Origin: Leucogyrophana mollusca
Lineage: Eukaryota > Basidiomycota > Agaricomycetes > Boletales
Assembly (NCBI GenBank): GCA_021014945.1
Contig: MU266364.1
Coordinates: forward strand, 1-64,000
Direction of reading: 5' to 3'
DNA length: 64,000 nucleotides
Of the stretch, positions 1-10,754 are shown one piece after another; the stretch's first letter is position 1; every line of letters begins with the position of its first letter. The notes under the pieces were generated by a model that saw only the letters and a list, made by a program, of their open reading frames with translations, was not told the DNA's origin and searched no databases. The translations under genes and the position numbers were made by a program.

Positions 1-1
1 A

Positions 2-1163
2 AACTGGGGCAGAAACACTGTCTTCAAGCGCGAAACAATCTTGGGGGAAAATCCGCAACCGGTCCTTCGTGTTCAAGCGGGTGAGGTGGAACTGACCCTA
101 CATCTAAAAGGCGAGGGGAGAGTAACCCATTTCGGGGTTAACGGACGTTCCACCAACGTATTTCCCGTCACTAGTCCCCAACTGGAGAAGCTGCATCCCG
201 AACGAGAGACGCCGCACGGAAAGCGGGGCATGGTTGCGAAAATCTTCTGGCCAGAGGACTCGCGCGATAGCGAAGCCGCCATTCTGAAGAAGGTAGAAGA
301 ACTTGCGAAAGGGAACCCGACCGTCGACGGGCACGTTCCCGAAGTACTCTTCGTGCACAAGTTCGAGAATTCTACCGCAGAACTGAGGAGGGCGCTGGGT
401 ATCGCTAACCCACAGAAAGGCAGTCGCACACTGTATATCATCGTTTTCCGCAAACTATCACCAATCACCGATTTATCCGGAGCCGAGTTCTTGTCCGCAT
501 GGTGGGACTGTGTCCTTTGTGAGTGTATCCCTCTGACAACCTTCTTCGCTGACCCCGCCCGCAGGTCACCGCGACCTTTGGAAGGGAGGAGTCCACCATC
601 GCGACATCAGCGCTGGAAACCTAATGTACTATAGGAATCGAGATGGCGTCGTTGTGGGTGTTTTGAACGACTTCGACCTTGCCACCTTCGTGATAGGTAA
701 AGGGCCAACCGGCAATCAACGCACGGGCACCGTTCCATTCATGGCGCGCCAATTGCTGACCAAGGAAGGTCTCGACGGGGAAATAACGCATGTCTACCGA
801 CATGAAGTGGAATCTTTCATCTGGGTCCTGGTGTGGGTCTCTCTCCGGCTGCACCAAGGTCACGAGCGAAATGACAAATCGCGGTGTCTCGATCTGTGGC
901 TGAAAGCGGATGAAGAGCAATGCCGCAAGGAGAAGAACGATTTCTTGCTTCACCATGAAAAGTTTTCCCCTTCATTCGCGCACAAGGACAACTGGGTTTT
1001 AGCAAAATTATTTTTGAGACTGTTGCTGGACCAGGACCGTAAACCGTTCAGCTTTGATGGTGCACCCGTTTCGGACGACCCCCCTGACGATGTGATTTTC
1101 GCCGAATTCAAGGAGGGGAAGGATGCGCATGATGCTTGGATGAGGCGGCGTGTATTGGCCTAG
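2..1163 (+). CDS. FunK1-type protein kinase, 5' partial
   Basis: The reading frame is open from base 2, so the start lies outside the window. Two exons are visible, 2-518 and 565-1163, joined in phase 1 by a 46-nt intron. After the junction the protein reads CHRDLWKGGVHHRDISAGNL, with the catalytic-loop HRD and Asn in place. An NDFD metal-binding motif follows in the VGVLNDFDLATF segment, replacing the usual DFG. Next come the GTVPFMARQLL activation segment and the YRHEVESFIWVLVW helix that mark the fungal FunK1 family. FunK1 proteins are a lineage-expanded kinase-like family of mushroom-forming fungi; substrates are unknown. The visible C-terminal part looks intact and ends with a normal stop. 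It heads a small cluster of decayed relatives at 1.6, 2.6 and 3.5 kb. The family call is confident; kinase activity is inferred from motifs only. Confidence 0.85.
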
Positions 1164-1606
1164 CATTTCTAACTTCTGGTGTACTTAGGGTCAGTCGGTT
1201 AATATTCAATGTTATTCGAGCTTAGGCAGGAAGAGACTGACAACTGTGATTGGTTGTAGGGCAAACCACTGCCGCCTTGCTATGTCTCTGTGTTTAGTTT
1301 CCTTCTCAAAGTGAGTAAGACTCAGACTGGTGAACGAGTTCAGTTAACGGTGGTGTGGACTTAGTCCCTACTCTCGGACTGGTCACGGCGCAAGCGGCTG
1401 AAGGGCCACGTTGATTGACTGTTGACGTCGCGCCCTCGCCAACCGTACACTAGGCGAAGTGACTATTTACTGACTGAGTCCGGTTGACTAGTCTACATGG
1501 CAATTGATGAGTTTGGAGGACCGCCACGCGTTCCCTTCTCTTTCTGCAACCACCGCGACACCACTGTCGCACACTCTACAACGACTTCCACCTATCCACT
1601 TTCAAG

Positions 1607-1850
1607 ATGGACGGTGAGCAGAGCAGTGATCACCGTACGGGCATGATCCTACTCATAACACGAGGCCTGCTCACCAAGGCAGGCCTCACCGGCAAAGTCA
1701 TGCACCTTTGTCTCCGGGACGACAGCGGTCGCAAGCAAAACGATAGTTTCCGGGGTTTTGGTTTTCGGCCGAAGCGCATGCAGGGCAGTGCCGTAAGGAG
1801 AAGACCAAATTGTTCAAGTGGGCCGATCCTGTTAGACCATCGCCTTTGCA
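1607..1850 (+). pseudogene. FunK1 kinase relic (activation segment)
   Basis: A short stretch resembles the first FunK1 gene over its activation segment: HRTGMILLITRGLLTKAGL aligns with QRTGTVPFMARQLLTKEGL. Slightly downstream, the DNA around 1785-1812 (gcagtgccgtaaggagaaga) matches the region encoding EEQCRKEKND in the intact gene, but in another frame. There is no catalytic loop, no N-lobe and no plausible gene structure, so this is a decayed fragment of a former copy. The rest of 1164-2600 shows no gene I can support. Confidence 0.6.
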
Positions 1851-2599
1851 CCACGGGAACGGGCTTCTACTAGGGATGCTGATGGAGCTCTTGGTCGTAC
1901 AACATGACACCCTTCCCTCACTACAGTCATGATGATGCTGAGGATGAAGATGAACTCCCTCACTCAATGCTCTGAGGGCGCCGTTTGCAATGAAATCAAG
2001 GCGAAGAAAGGGAAATATGATGCTTCGTCGAACCGTCGTGCTGAGGCAGAGCTTGCCAGCACATATCACCTGGCGCGGTTTCAGTACCTTGTACTTATGT
2101 TCTATTGTTTATGAGTCTAAGAGCTTTAATAGCAGCAGGATTTCAAGTCGGTGCGGGTATGAGTCTGTGCTAATGGTAATTCGGGGCCACTTCCCAAACA
2201 AATTGGTGGCATGCATCCTATGGAAAGCCGCAGCCAACCTAATGCGCGGACTTGATCGTCAATGGTTCGATGCCACGCCTTTTACACGCCTTTTCTCCGT
2301 ACTTCGGGCCTATCTGCGAGCATATACTAGAGCGAGGTTTAGAGGAGACGCATCCATCGAGTAATCGAACTTTAGCTGCGAGGAGTGACCACATCAACTA
2401 TGTCGGTGCAGAGTCCGTTTGTGTCCACACTCACGTCCGATTGGCATACTCTGACCCAGACTATCGCAGGTGTCCTTCGGATGTCACTTGCGCCGTAGGC
2501 TCAGAGCTTATGCAGCAATACAAGATCGACATTCCGCGGCAGATCCTTGCAAGACATTCCCAGGACCAAAGCCACCACTGGTTCAGCGGTTGCAGCCAG

Positions 2600-3353
2600 A
2601 AGGCGTTGAGTGTGAAGGACACTGGGACCAACAGTCGTACACTCTACATTCTTGCTTCCCGAGAGCTTTCGCCCGTCACAGAGTTAATGGGCACCGAGTT
2701 CTTGTCGGCGTGGTGGGACTGCGTCTTATGTGAGTGTATGTCTCTCGTGGCTATCTTCTTACCTGACACTACTTGCAGGCCATCACAACCTCTGGGAAGG
2801 AGGCATCCACCATTGCGATATCACCACCGGCAACCTGATGTACTGCAGAGATGCATCCGGTCGGGTGGTGGGCGTTCTAAACGACCTCGATCTTGCCACT
2901 TTCGTGGTTGGCCAAGGGCCAACCGGTAATCGCCGCATGGGCACGGTCCTATTCATGGCGCGCCATTTGCTGACCAGGAAAAGTCTCGACGGGGATATCA
3001 CGCGCATGTACCGACACCAACTGGAATCTTTCACCTGGGTCCTGGTGTGGGTCTGTCTCCGGTTTCACCAAAGTTGCGAGCGAAATGACACATTCCGGCG
3101 TCTCGGTCTGTGGCTGAAAGTGGATGAGCAGCGATGCCGCGAAAAAAAGAACGATTTGTTGGTTTTTCCTGAAGGGTATTCCCCCTCACTCGCACACAAG
3201 GATAACTGGGCTTTAGCGAGATACCTCATGAGCCTGTTGCTGATGCAGCACCGCGAACCCCTCAACTTTAATCGTGTTGACGTGGTTTTTGCCGCGTTTA
3301 AGGAGGGAAAAGACGGGCATGAGGCTTGGATGAAGCAGCGTGTAAAGGCATAG
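2600..3353 (+). pseudogene. FunK1 kinase copy, 5'-eroded, HRD changed to HCD
   Basis: Recognisable homology starts near 2625 (SRTLYILASRELSPVTEL) and runs through exons ending at 2729 and starting at 2779, with the same phase-1 intron position as the first FunK1 gene. The second exon (2779-3353) is a complete C-lobe: GGIHHCDITTGNLMYC, then VGVLNDLDLATF, GTVLFMARHLL and the YRHQLESFTWVLVW helix, ending in a normal stop. The catalytic-loop Arg is Cys (HCD) and the metal-binding DFD is DLD. Upstream of 2600 the frame stays open but no longer resembles the FunK1 N-lobe. I therefore call it a truncated, probably inactive copy. A shorter expressed pseudokinase is possible. Confidence 0.65.
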
Positions 3354-3443
3354 CACTTGTTTCAAACCTTCAGGCGTTCGCGTCAGTGGTGGATTAGTAC
3401 AGTTAGGTGCTCTTGCTAACTCTGGCGGGGTATCAAATAATTA

Positions 3444-3698
3444 TTGGAGGTCAGTCACCAAGACATTTCCTATCTGTCACGTCTTGAATCGATTGTTCTT
3501 CCCCCTTCACGCGAACAAAAGTGGGTTGTAGCCAACGAATTTTTGATCCGGTTCCACGAAGAAAGCTGTCGCCAGCTCAGGTCCTATCCCAAGGTTTTTG
3601 CTGAACCAGATTTCTGTGAGGAACCTAGCGAGGAACCTGAGGAAGACACTTTCCAGGGGTTTCGAGCTCTGAAGGATAGCGTGTCATATGTCGACTGA
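3444..3698 (+). pseudogene. Possible FunK1 C-terminal relic
   Basis: An 84-codon open stretch contains REQKWVVANEFLIRFHEESC, which weakly parallels HKDNWVLAKLFLRLLLDQD near the end of the intact FunK1 gene. The DNA around 3500-3545 shows the same resemblance. The acidic end (EEPSEEPEED) has no counterpart. This is probably the tail of another decayed copy. The resemblance is short and could be chance. The remaining bases to 3999 hold nothing else I can support. Confidence 0.3.
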
Positions 3699-3999
3699 AG
3701 GGGGGGGACTTGCTCAGTAATGCTCGCCGTAGTCGGTCGTTCGTCTGTAAGTACTAGCGCACCGTGACAACCTGTTGCAATGGCGGGAGTACTCAAGCAT
3801 GTTTCACTTTAACATTCAGACGTACTCGGTGCGTACATGAGCTTGCGTTGGATGTGAGTATCACCCCTACACCAACTTCAGCCGACCGGACACCACCGAG
3901 CACACCACCAGAGGAAACAACATTCTATGTACAAAGCATATGGTCAATAAACAGATAGTAGTATCTCTAGTATGGAACGAACACTGAAGAGAACCATTG

Positions 4000-6470
4000 C
4001 TACGACACGCGGCCCTGCCCATCGTCTCTCCCATTTCGCAACATCGGGCTGCCCAGCCCCCGCTCTGACCTACTCTGTTCTCCAAGCGCCGGCGTAGGAG
4101 GGAACTGTCTTGCAGGCGTCATCGTACCGGCAGGGCCCAGCTCAACTTCTGGACCATCGGCTTCGTCCTCGCTATCATGGGGCGTGCCAAGTGCACTGGC
4201 ACTCATGTTTCCAGTGTTGAGCACGCCCGAAGCACTCCTTCGGGCACGCCGCGCATGGAAGGTACGACTAGCTGTCGCGTTTGAGAAAAGAGGGAGAAGG
4301 TACCTCTCGTCCAAGGCTTGGAACCACTTCCCGTCTTCGCCTAACACTGCCCCGTTTGCGTCGCGACGCTCCCCTCCAGGTGACCCCGCTTCCGCCTCTG
4401 CTGACGTGGACGCCATTGGAAGCACTTCGACATCTGAGTCATAAGATTCTGACGAAGCAGCCGAGAAGATGGCGTTGTTGCCGGCACCGACTGGGGATAT
4501 CGGTGCTTGTGCGTGGTGATTATACGCATTCGGCGCGGTCCTCGTCGAATAATGGGTCCCAATTCTCCCAGCCGCTCCTCGCCCGTAACCCAGCTGGGAT
4601 GGGGAAAAGTAGGGTGTCGCATCATCCATGTACCTAGCCCACGGTCCACTACTACGGCGTCCGTACCAGGGGTTCCTGCTGACTGGTCCTTCTTCGTCAC
4701 TGCTACTGGCCGCTTCATCTTCAACGCCCGTGCGAATCCCCAAAACTTCTAGCATTCGTGCCGTGGTACCCCCAAAGACCACCACAGTGAGGACGACAAC
4801 CACAAGCACCGTCGTGCGCAGCGTCTGTGCGTTCTCGCCCTTGAAACCTGCTGCAAGTGCCACTCCTACAGCACCGCGCAACCCTGCCCAGAACAGCATC
4901 ATCTGATAGGAGTGGGGCAGTTCCTCAGTGCGCTGGCCACGTGCATGCTTGTGAAAGAAGTTGATGCCCTCAGAAAGAGGGAACACCGCAGCATAGCGCG
5001 TAAAGACCACCGCTACTGTCGTGATAGCAATAAAGAGGGGCTTGACATAGTTCGTCACGCGTTCCGAGGACGGTGCGCTAGTAAATAAGGAGAGGCCGAG
5101 GTAGATAAAGATGAAGTTTTCTGAGAGCTGGGCGAGTGTGGAGAAGATGTATTTGGTAGTGCGTTGTGTCCGGTGCGACATGGTGTGGTAGGCATAGTGC
5201 TTGAGTGTGATCCCACAGAACAGGAGGGATACTATGCCAGACATTGAGAGGCCATTTGAGAAAAAATAGCAGGTGTAGGCGCAGAGAGCAACGAGACAGG
5301 ACTCGATTGAGGGGTAGAGGCTCAGAGACGAGTGTTTGAGCACTAAAGACATAGCCAGGCCAAAGCTAACGCCGAGAGCCATTGAGACACTGAACGAAAG
5401 CAAGAAGATACCGATGCCGTGAAATATCGAGGAGATGAATATCTCGGTCCCGTGGAATTGTGTCAGTGTTCTGACACGTGGTTTGAGTGCGTCGCTCGAG
5501 GAAAGATAATAATACACACTCACTCATACATGACGATACTGACAGCATCGTTGAGAAGACTCTCACCGAAGATGATGGTGTAGAGCTTTGGGTCAACCTT
5601 GTACTGGTTGAAAATCGCGAGAATAGTAACGGGGTCAGTCGCGGATAGTGTTGAACCAAAGATCAGGCATTCCAGTAACGTGACGTCCAGGGACTCCAAA
5701 CCGAGAAATGAGTATATGTAGACGAGAACTCTGCACTGCAAGTGGTAAGCAACACAAGCAGCATTCATTCAATTCGACACGATTAAATAACGCACCCAAC
5801 ACCGACAGCAGATATGAACGTCCCTAGAAACGCAAATGTGAGGATGGAGCCAAAATTGCGGAAGAAATTCTCCTGTAGACAAGGCACCCGATTAGAATCC
5901 CAACAACTCCAGGGACCGACAACAGATAGAGCTTACTTGTTTCAGCTCATATCCAGAATTCAGGATTATGGGAGGGAGCAGCAGGTTAAAGAAAAGTGTA
6001 TGTTTGAATGTCTACAGACAGGACAATGGGTGAGCAAACTGTGTGTTGGCAAGTCGAGTCAATAGACGCCGTGCTTCACGCTTGAACTTCTCCCATCAGC
6101 GGCCCGAGAGAATGTGCTCCGCCTAAGCCTCGGCCATCCATCTCACCCCTCTCATATCCATCTAGGCGCACGCTGAATCGACCGGGAAAGCATGACATGT
6201 ACTCACCAGCATTTCTCTAATCATTGTCCCTGGCGCAAGTCGCACGACGGCACCCACGAACATTCCTGCAGCTATAGCCACCAGTGTTTCGTGTATGGCT
6301 CGTATTCGCTTGATCTGGAGGTAATAGGACGTCCACAGAGAGATTATAAGCAGCAAGCAGACAAGAAAAAGCGACCATGACGAGTAGTATTCCTCTTCCT
6401 CAGCTATCGGTGTGCCAGAGGGCCCTGCAATGGGCGCCTGCACTGTTATTGAGCCCAGCTTGAGCGCCAT
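4000..6470 (-). CDS. Endosomal/vacuolar Na+(K+)/H+ exchanger, NHX1 type
   Basis: Five exons read leftwards: 6470-6207, 6011-5937, 5872-5796, 5730-5524 and 5470-4000, all in phase, giving 697 aa. The protein exchanges Na+ or K+ for H+ across endosome or vacuole membranes (CPA1 family). Diagnostic motifs are [19 protein letters not shown] (the amiloride-binding helix of this family), [18 protein letters not shown], the ion-binding helix [13 protein letters not shown] with the conserved Asp, [13 protein letters not shown], and [14 protein letters not shown]. About 12 membrane segments occupy the first 400 residues. The remaining ~250 residues are a hydrophilic, Ser/Pro/acidic-rich cytoplasmic tail with no motif I recognise. 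The start follows from the first ATG ahead of the hydrophobic N-terminus. Length and order are normal for fungal NHX proteins. The symbol is left empty because fungal naming varies. Confidence 0.93.
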
Positions 6471-6712
6471 AGCAAAGAATATTGCTGATGACGGTCAATG
6501 TTTAGTTTCAACGTGGCCGTATGGGTACAGCAGCTGTAGTGTGCAGGCTGCGCTTGTGCAATGGACGCCCTTTGGGAGCGGAGGCGCTCGATGAGAAACT
6601 GTGCTTAGTAAGCAGCGCGCTATGGTTGCCACAGCCTGAGGGAGGAGCGAGGGAGCAGGGAGAAAGGGTTGATTAATTGACAGGTGATCTAGCTGTATCC
6701 AATAATGTATAT

Positions 6713-8192
6713 CTATCTACTTCTTCTTTTCCCCGACGCCTTAGATGCTGAAGCCTGCTTGATTTTTTGCTGCGCCATGGCGTCATCTCGCCGCTTTGCA
6801 AAATACTCCTTTGCATACTGGAAAGATTGCATCATAGTCGGCGGCGTCCCCTGTTTGACCAATGGCGGAATCTTCAGTGCTCGGCGAACCGCTGGTTGCT
6901 GGAGGGCCACGGTCTGGAGAGTGGTGGCACAGACTCCAGTGCAGACAGACAGCCATAGGCCCTGAACAGCCCCGGCTTGTGAGACGACAAACAATAGATA
7001 CAACAGCAGACTTACACTGGGTAGCTGTCCCATGAACGGGATACCAAGCACTGTCATAGCCCTCATGAAATTCATGATATGAGCCATCTCAGGTCTTTCA
7101 GAGAAGTTGACATCTTTTCTCATGACCTACAGATACTCAGCTACAAATATATTACAAAGGGACAAGCGACTCACCTGCATTTGAACGTTTATCATGGCTG
7201 TGGTAATAAGCGGGAGGATATAGTATGGGTCAGGCACTGTCAAGTTAGACAAAATGTCCACCCCGCTCTCTTTGAGTTGCTCGACTGGAAGTTGGACCAA
7301 CTTCTTCACTCCGAAGAACATACCCAGAGTGACCGGGATCTGTACAAAGGGCATGATGATAGAGGGAAGGACCTTGACCCCAGCATCCTCATATATCTTT
7401 TGCCGTTTCAGGGCGAGCCGCTGCAGTGCAAGTCGATCCGACCGGTCCACAGTCTTCATATCCTCCGTGAGTGCCATCAGCTGGCTGCTGTAGGGCAAGA
7501 GGCGGGCAGAATTGCGGATACTTATGACGCTTGCAGGGAAGAGGGCAACACGCCACAAGAGAGTACCCGCAATTATGGTGTAGAACCACGGCATCCCGGT
7601 ACTGACGTTCAAGAGCTCGAAGGACCACCTTATGATTCCGGCAGGTGTCCACCCAGCTAACCCAAGTTCTGCGAGATCACCGAACTGCAGGGGAGGGATA
7701 GCGTCTGCTGAAGGTGCGATCACCGGAATATCAGGCGCATCTGCAGAGGAAGGTGCGGCCACGAAAACAGTTTCCGACGCCCGGGTGCCATCTACGGGCG
7801 TTGCTGTTGACTGCGCCAACGAGTCCGAGGTTATGCTTTCCGGAACCGTTTCCGGTGTGGGAGGCGGGGATGCCTCTAACACTGGGGGCTGCTCGTGGGA
7901 TGCAACCTCAGCAGTCCCCGACACCTCTGGTACAGGTGCTGGGGATTTAGACCACCAGTAACTTCTGGCATTTGGCACGCGCTGAAACACGAGACTTTTG
8001 GGTATCGACCTTGCATGCTGCACCAGCGTTAGTCGAGAGCTCGTAATCGTCCCTTTAAAACTTGCCTGGAGTGAAAGGAAACGCGTCTGAGGCCGCTGGG
8101 AAGCCAGAGGTATTATTCTGAAGGTAACAGTCTGCGCTCAGACGGGGATAACAGTGAAAGTTATGAAAGTACCTGGTCCCAGAGAACCTCAT
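6713..8192 (-). CDS. OXA1: Mitochondrial inner-membrane insertase OXA1
   Basis: Three exons: 8192-8173 (20 nt), 8117-7175 and 7126-6713, giving 458 aa. The tiny first exon, spliced at 8173/8117, provides an ATG and the Arg-rich, acid-free presequence MRFSGTRIIPLASQRPQTRF, a typical mitochondrial targeting signal. A Pro/Ala-rich linker follows, then the YidC/Oxa1 core: WSFELLNVSTGMPWFYTIIA, a loop with positively charged helix (LALQRLALKRQKIYEDAGVK), PSIIMPFVQIPVTLGMFFGV, PYYILPLITTAMINVQMQV, and LPSVSLLLYLLFVVSQAGAV. The C-terminus is basic (KASGKRRSR), as in OXA1 proteins that bind mitoribosomes. Its role is inserting mitochondrially encoded respiratory subunits into the inner membrane. The ATG lies 244 bp from the divergent DUF202 gene, so the two may share a promoter region. 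Confidence 0.92.
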
Positions 8193-8435
8193 CCCTAGCC
8201 TTCCACCTGAGCAAACCATAGTAGTCAAACCCATGCCAGTTTAAAATAAGGCTTCGGATGCCGCCTTGACTTGCGGAAACAGATGAGTGAGCGGGCCAAG
8301 TGCGGGAACTTCAAGGGCAGAACTTGAAAATCTTTGCCGAACCAAACCGAGCTTCTAGATACATTCTCACTGTCAGAGAGTCGAGCCGGTTCAACTATAC
8401 CCCGCTTTCCTTTCCTTTCCCCACCACCATCAATC
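8193..8435. promoter_or_regulatory. Shared intergenic region of a divergent gene pair
   Basis: OXA1 starts leftwards at 8192 and the DUF202 gene starts rightwards at 8436, so the 243 bp between them must hold both promoters. A CT-rich run (8403-8425) lies just before the DUF202 start. No TATA box is obvious on either side. Confidence 0.5.
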
Positions 8436-9038
8436 ATGCACCGATACAGGTTAGTGTACCAAAGACAATTATTGTTGTAACCTTGCTTGACCTTTCTTCT
8501 CGTTTACAACATACAGGGGTCACCGGGCGGATTCTTTCTTGCCGATTGACACCATTGAGCTCAACGAGCTTCGTGCCCGTCACCGGACCTTTGACGGGGC
8601 TTACCGTCGCACGGCCCTCGCAAACCTTGGTTATGCGCTGACAGTCTTGAGGCTCTTTGATGTTCGATTCTACCGAAGTATGTTCAAACTTTCTCTCTCC
8701 TTGGCCGAATGACCGTGCTCATTTGACCTCTCCATTCCCTGTCCCCTTTCTCGTCACAAATATTGTATTCCCATGCTCCTTCAGTCGGCATTCTGTACCT
8801 AGTTCTATCCGTCCTTCTCTTTGCCGTCTCCTATCTCCGTGCTCGCCATTCACGGCACGATTTTGCCGATCGAGATGAGGACAAAGCGCTATACCAGCAG
8901 GCACTTCCGACGGTGGGGCAGGAAGACAAACGGGAATACGGAAGGCCATTTATTACTGCAGGGATTAACGTACTCGCTGTCGCTGCTGTCGTGATGGCAG
9001 TGGAGATTGCTCTTCTGGTGCTTGTTCTGCAGCTGTAA
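8436..9038 (+). CDS. DUF202-domain membrane protein
   Basis: Three exons, 8436-8449, 8517-8677 and 8785-9038, encode 142 aa. The first exon is only 14 nt. The motif NELRARHRTFDGAYRRTALA followed by NLGYALTVLRLF is the DUF202 signature as it occurs in fungal proteins. Two further hydrophobic helices follow (GILYLVLSVLLFAVSYL and NVLAVAAVVMAVEIALLVLV), with a charged loop between them. DUF202 is also the membrane domain of yeast vacuolar transporter chaperone proteins, but this protein lacks the SPX and polyphosphate polymerase parts. Function is unknown; membrane location is inferred. It is divergently paired with OXA1. Confidence 0.8.
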
Positions 9039-9729
9039 CCGGCATCAAGCACAGACGAAGTAAGTTTATCTTCTTCCAAATTCTTTTACGTTCGGGCGGA
9101 ACACTAAGTCCTCCTAGCTTGTTGAGGAGCACTCACTTTAACTTGGCCCGGGTAATTCCACGGCCGTATTTACAAATCACTTCCTGACTGAGGATCTCGC
9201 GTATCTCACCATCAGTGCTGGACACACACCGACTCTTCGAGAGAAATTTATCTTTCCATCCAGTAAGCAGATTTGATGTTGGTGATGACGTTGCGGGTGA
9301 CGGGTCTCAAGTCCGCAACTTACTTTGCAGAACTGGGATGCGCGAATCATTGCTCTCAGATCGTCACAGGATATCTCCGCGGTTGGTTAGAATGACGCAG
9401 AGGGTAAATGGTGCCCATGGTGTCTGTCGCAACGCCAACGGCGATCACAGAGCGTCTATCAAGATAGAATTGTTCACTGCTGCGAGATTTGTTGAGTAAT
9501 CAGATTTCTGCATCAGATATGTATATGTGGCCTGCACGAGAAGAAAGACAACGAAACATTATCAAAGACAATTCCCTGTGGCAGTGGTGGGTATGTGGCT
9601 AAGATAGATAGCTGTTACTGTGTCCATGGAACCGATGGAGATCAACCCGCAAATAATGACAACTTAAGTAGCGAAACAAAGCCCAAATAGACCCATTGCT
9701 CCCTGCATCAATGCACAGTAATAAAACTA
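9039..9729. other. Intergenic, no gene seen
   Basis: About 690 bp between the DUF202 gene and the end of the next, convergent gene. It must carry both 3' ends. I see no supported ORF, RNA gene or repeat. Confidence 0.5.
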
Positions 9730-10754
9730 TCACAAGGACGCAACCGCAAGAGCAGCAGCACTCATGACAGCAGCCACGAAAGCGTTCACATCTTGGGAGA
9801 CCATCCGCGGAGCTGCTCCACTCAGGATGCCGCTGGAGATGCCACCTGCAGCCTGGACGGAGCCGCTCAAGAAGCTCTGGCCACAGGTACTCTGGATAGC
9901 ATCGTATAGGGCGGATTGGCCGCTCATGCAAGGGCTCTTGCCGAGGCCAGGACCATACGGTATTTTGGATTCAAAGGTGATGTAGGGCGCCATAATATTT
10001 CGTGTGCACGTAGTGCACAGTTGCCCAGAGGACATCGCAGGCTGGAGGAAGAGGAAGACCAGGTTGGTATCTTGGAAAGTAGTGGTGTTGGGAATGAGGG
10101 CGGCGGTGGTATTGGAAATGTCGCGGCGAGTGACAGTGGTATCAGCGGTTTCACCAGCAGGGATCCAAAGGTTCTTCTGCAGGTTCTCGTTCGAAGAGGG
10201 GGTCTCGATATCGACATTTCCGGCCGCAGAGGAGCTCGTCGAGTTAGCAAGCTCCGTAACACAGTATTTTCCGTTGTCATCTTTGGCACAGACAGCCTCC
10301 CTCAAAGGCGTAATCAGATAAAGGACATCATAAGTCCGAATAACATCGGTGTTGGGGCTGGACGTGAGCTCAGCAGAGCATGCCGAGTAGAAGGCGCTGA
10401 GTTGGCCGCCAATAGTGCTGTCAGGGCACGCGTTGAATGCGCTGGTAGAGCAAAGGTTGTTCAACGCTGAATTGATGGTGCCTGTCGATGGGCTGGTTGA
10501 GTTGCCCCCAGGCCCGAATTGCGATGTGGCTGAGATTATGGGACTTGTGCATGACGAGAAGGTGGCGTTGTTGTTCAAGTCATTGAGGAACGTGGAACAC
10601 CCATCGCTGATTCCAGTTGGAATAAGCGGATTGGATGTCTTTTGCACAAAGAATTGTCGTCAGGTAAAATATCTACTGGATACGGTGTCTCACTCACCGA
10701 TGACTGGGCAACTGCGAGCGAAATAAGTGCAGAAAGGATGGCAAAGGACTTCAT
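9730..10754 (-). CDS. Secreted, probably GPI-anchored Cys-rich protein
   Basis: Two exons, 10754-10698 and 10638-9730, give 321 aa. Exon 1 encodes a signal peptide (MKSFAILSALISLAVAQSS) that joins in phase to TSNPLIPTGISDGCSTFLND. The mature protein has evenly spaced Cys residues, several NxS/T glycosylation sites, and a CTTCTRNIMAPYITFES segment typical of a conserved ascomycete/basidiomycete surface-protein family (DUF7729-like; family name from memory). The C-terminus (AVMSAAALAVASL) is a short hydrophobic tail with small residues before it, as expected of a GPI-anchor signal. It probably sits at the cell surface. Function unknown. Confidence 0.75.
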
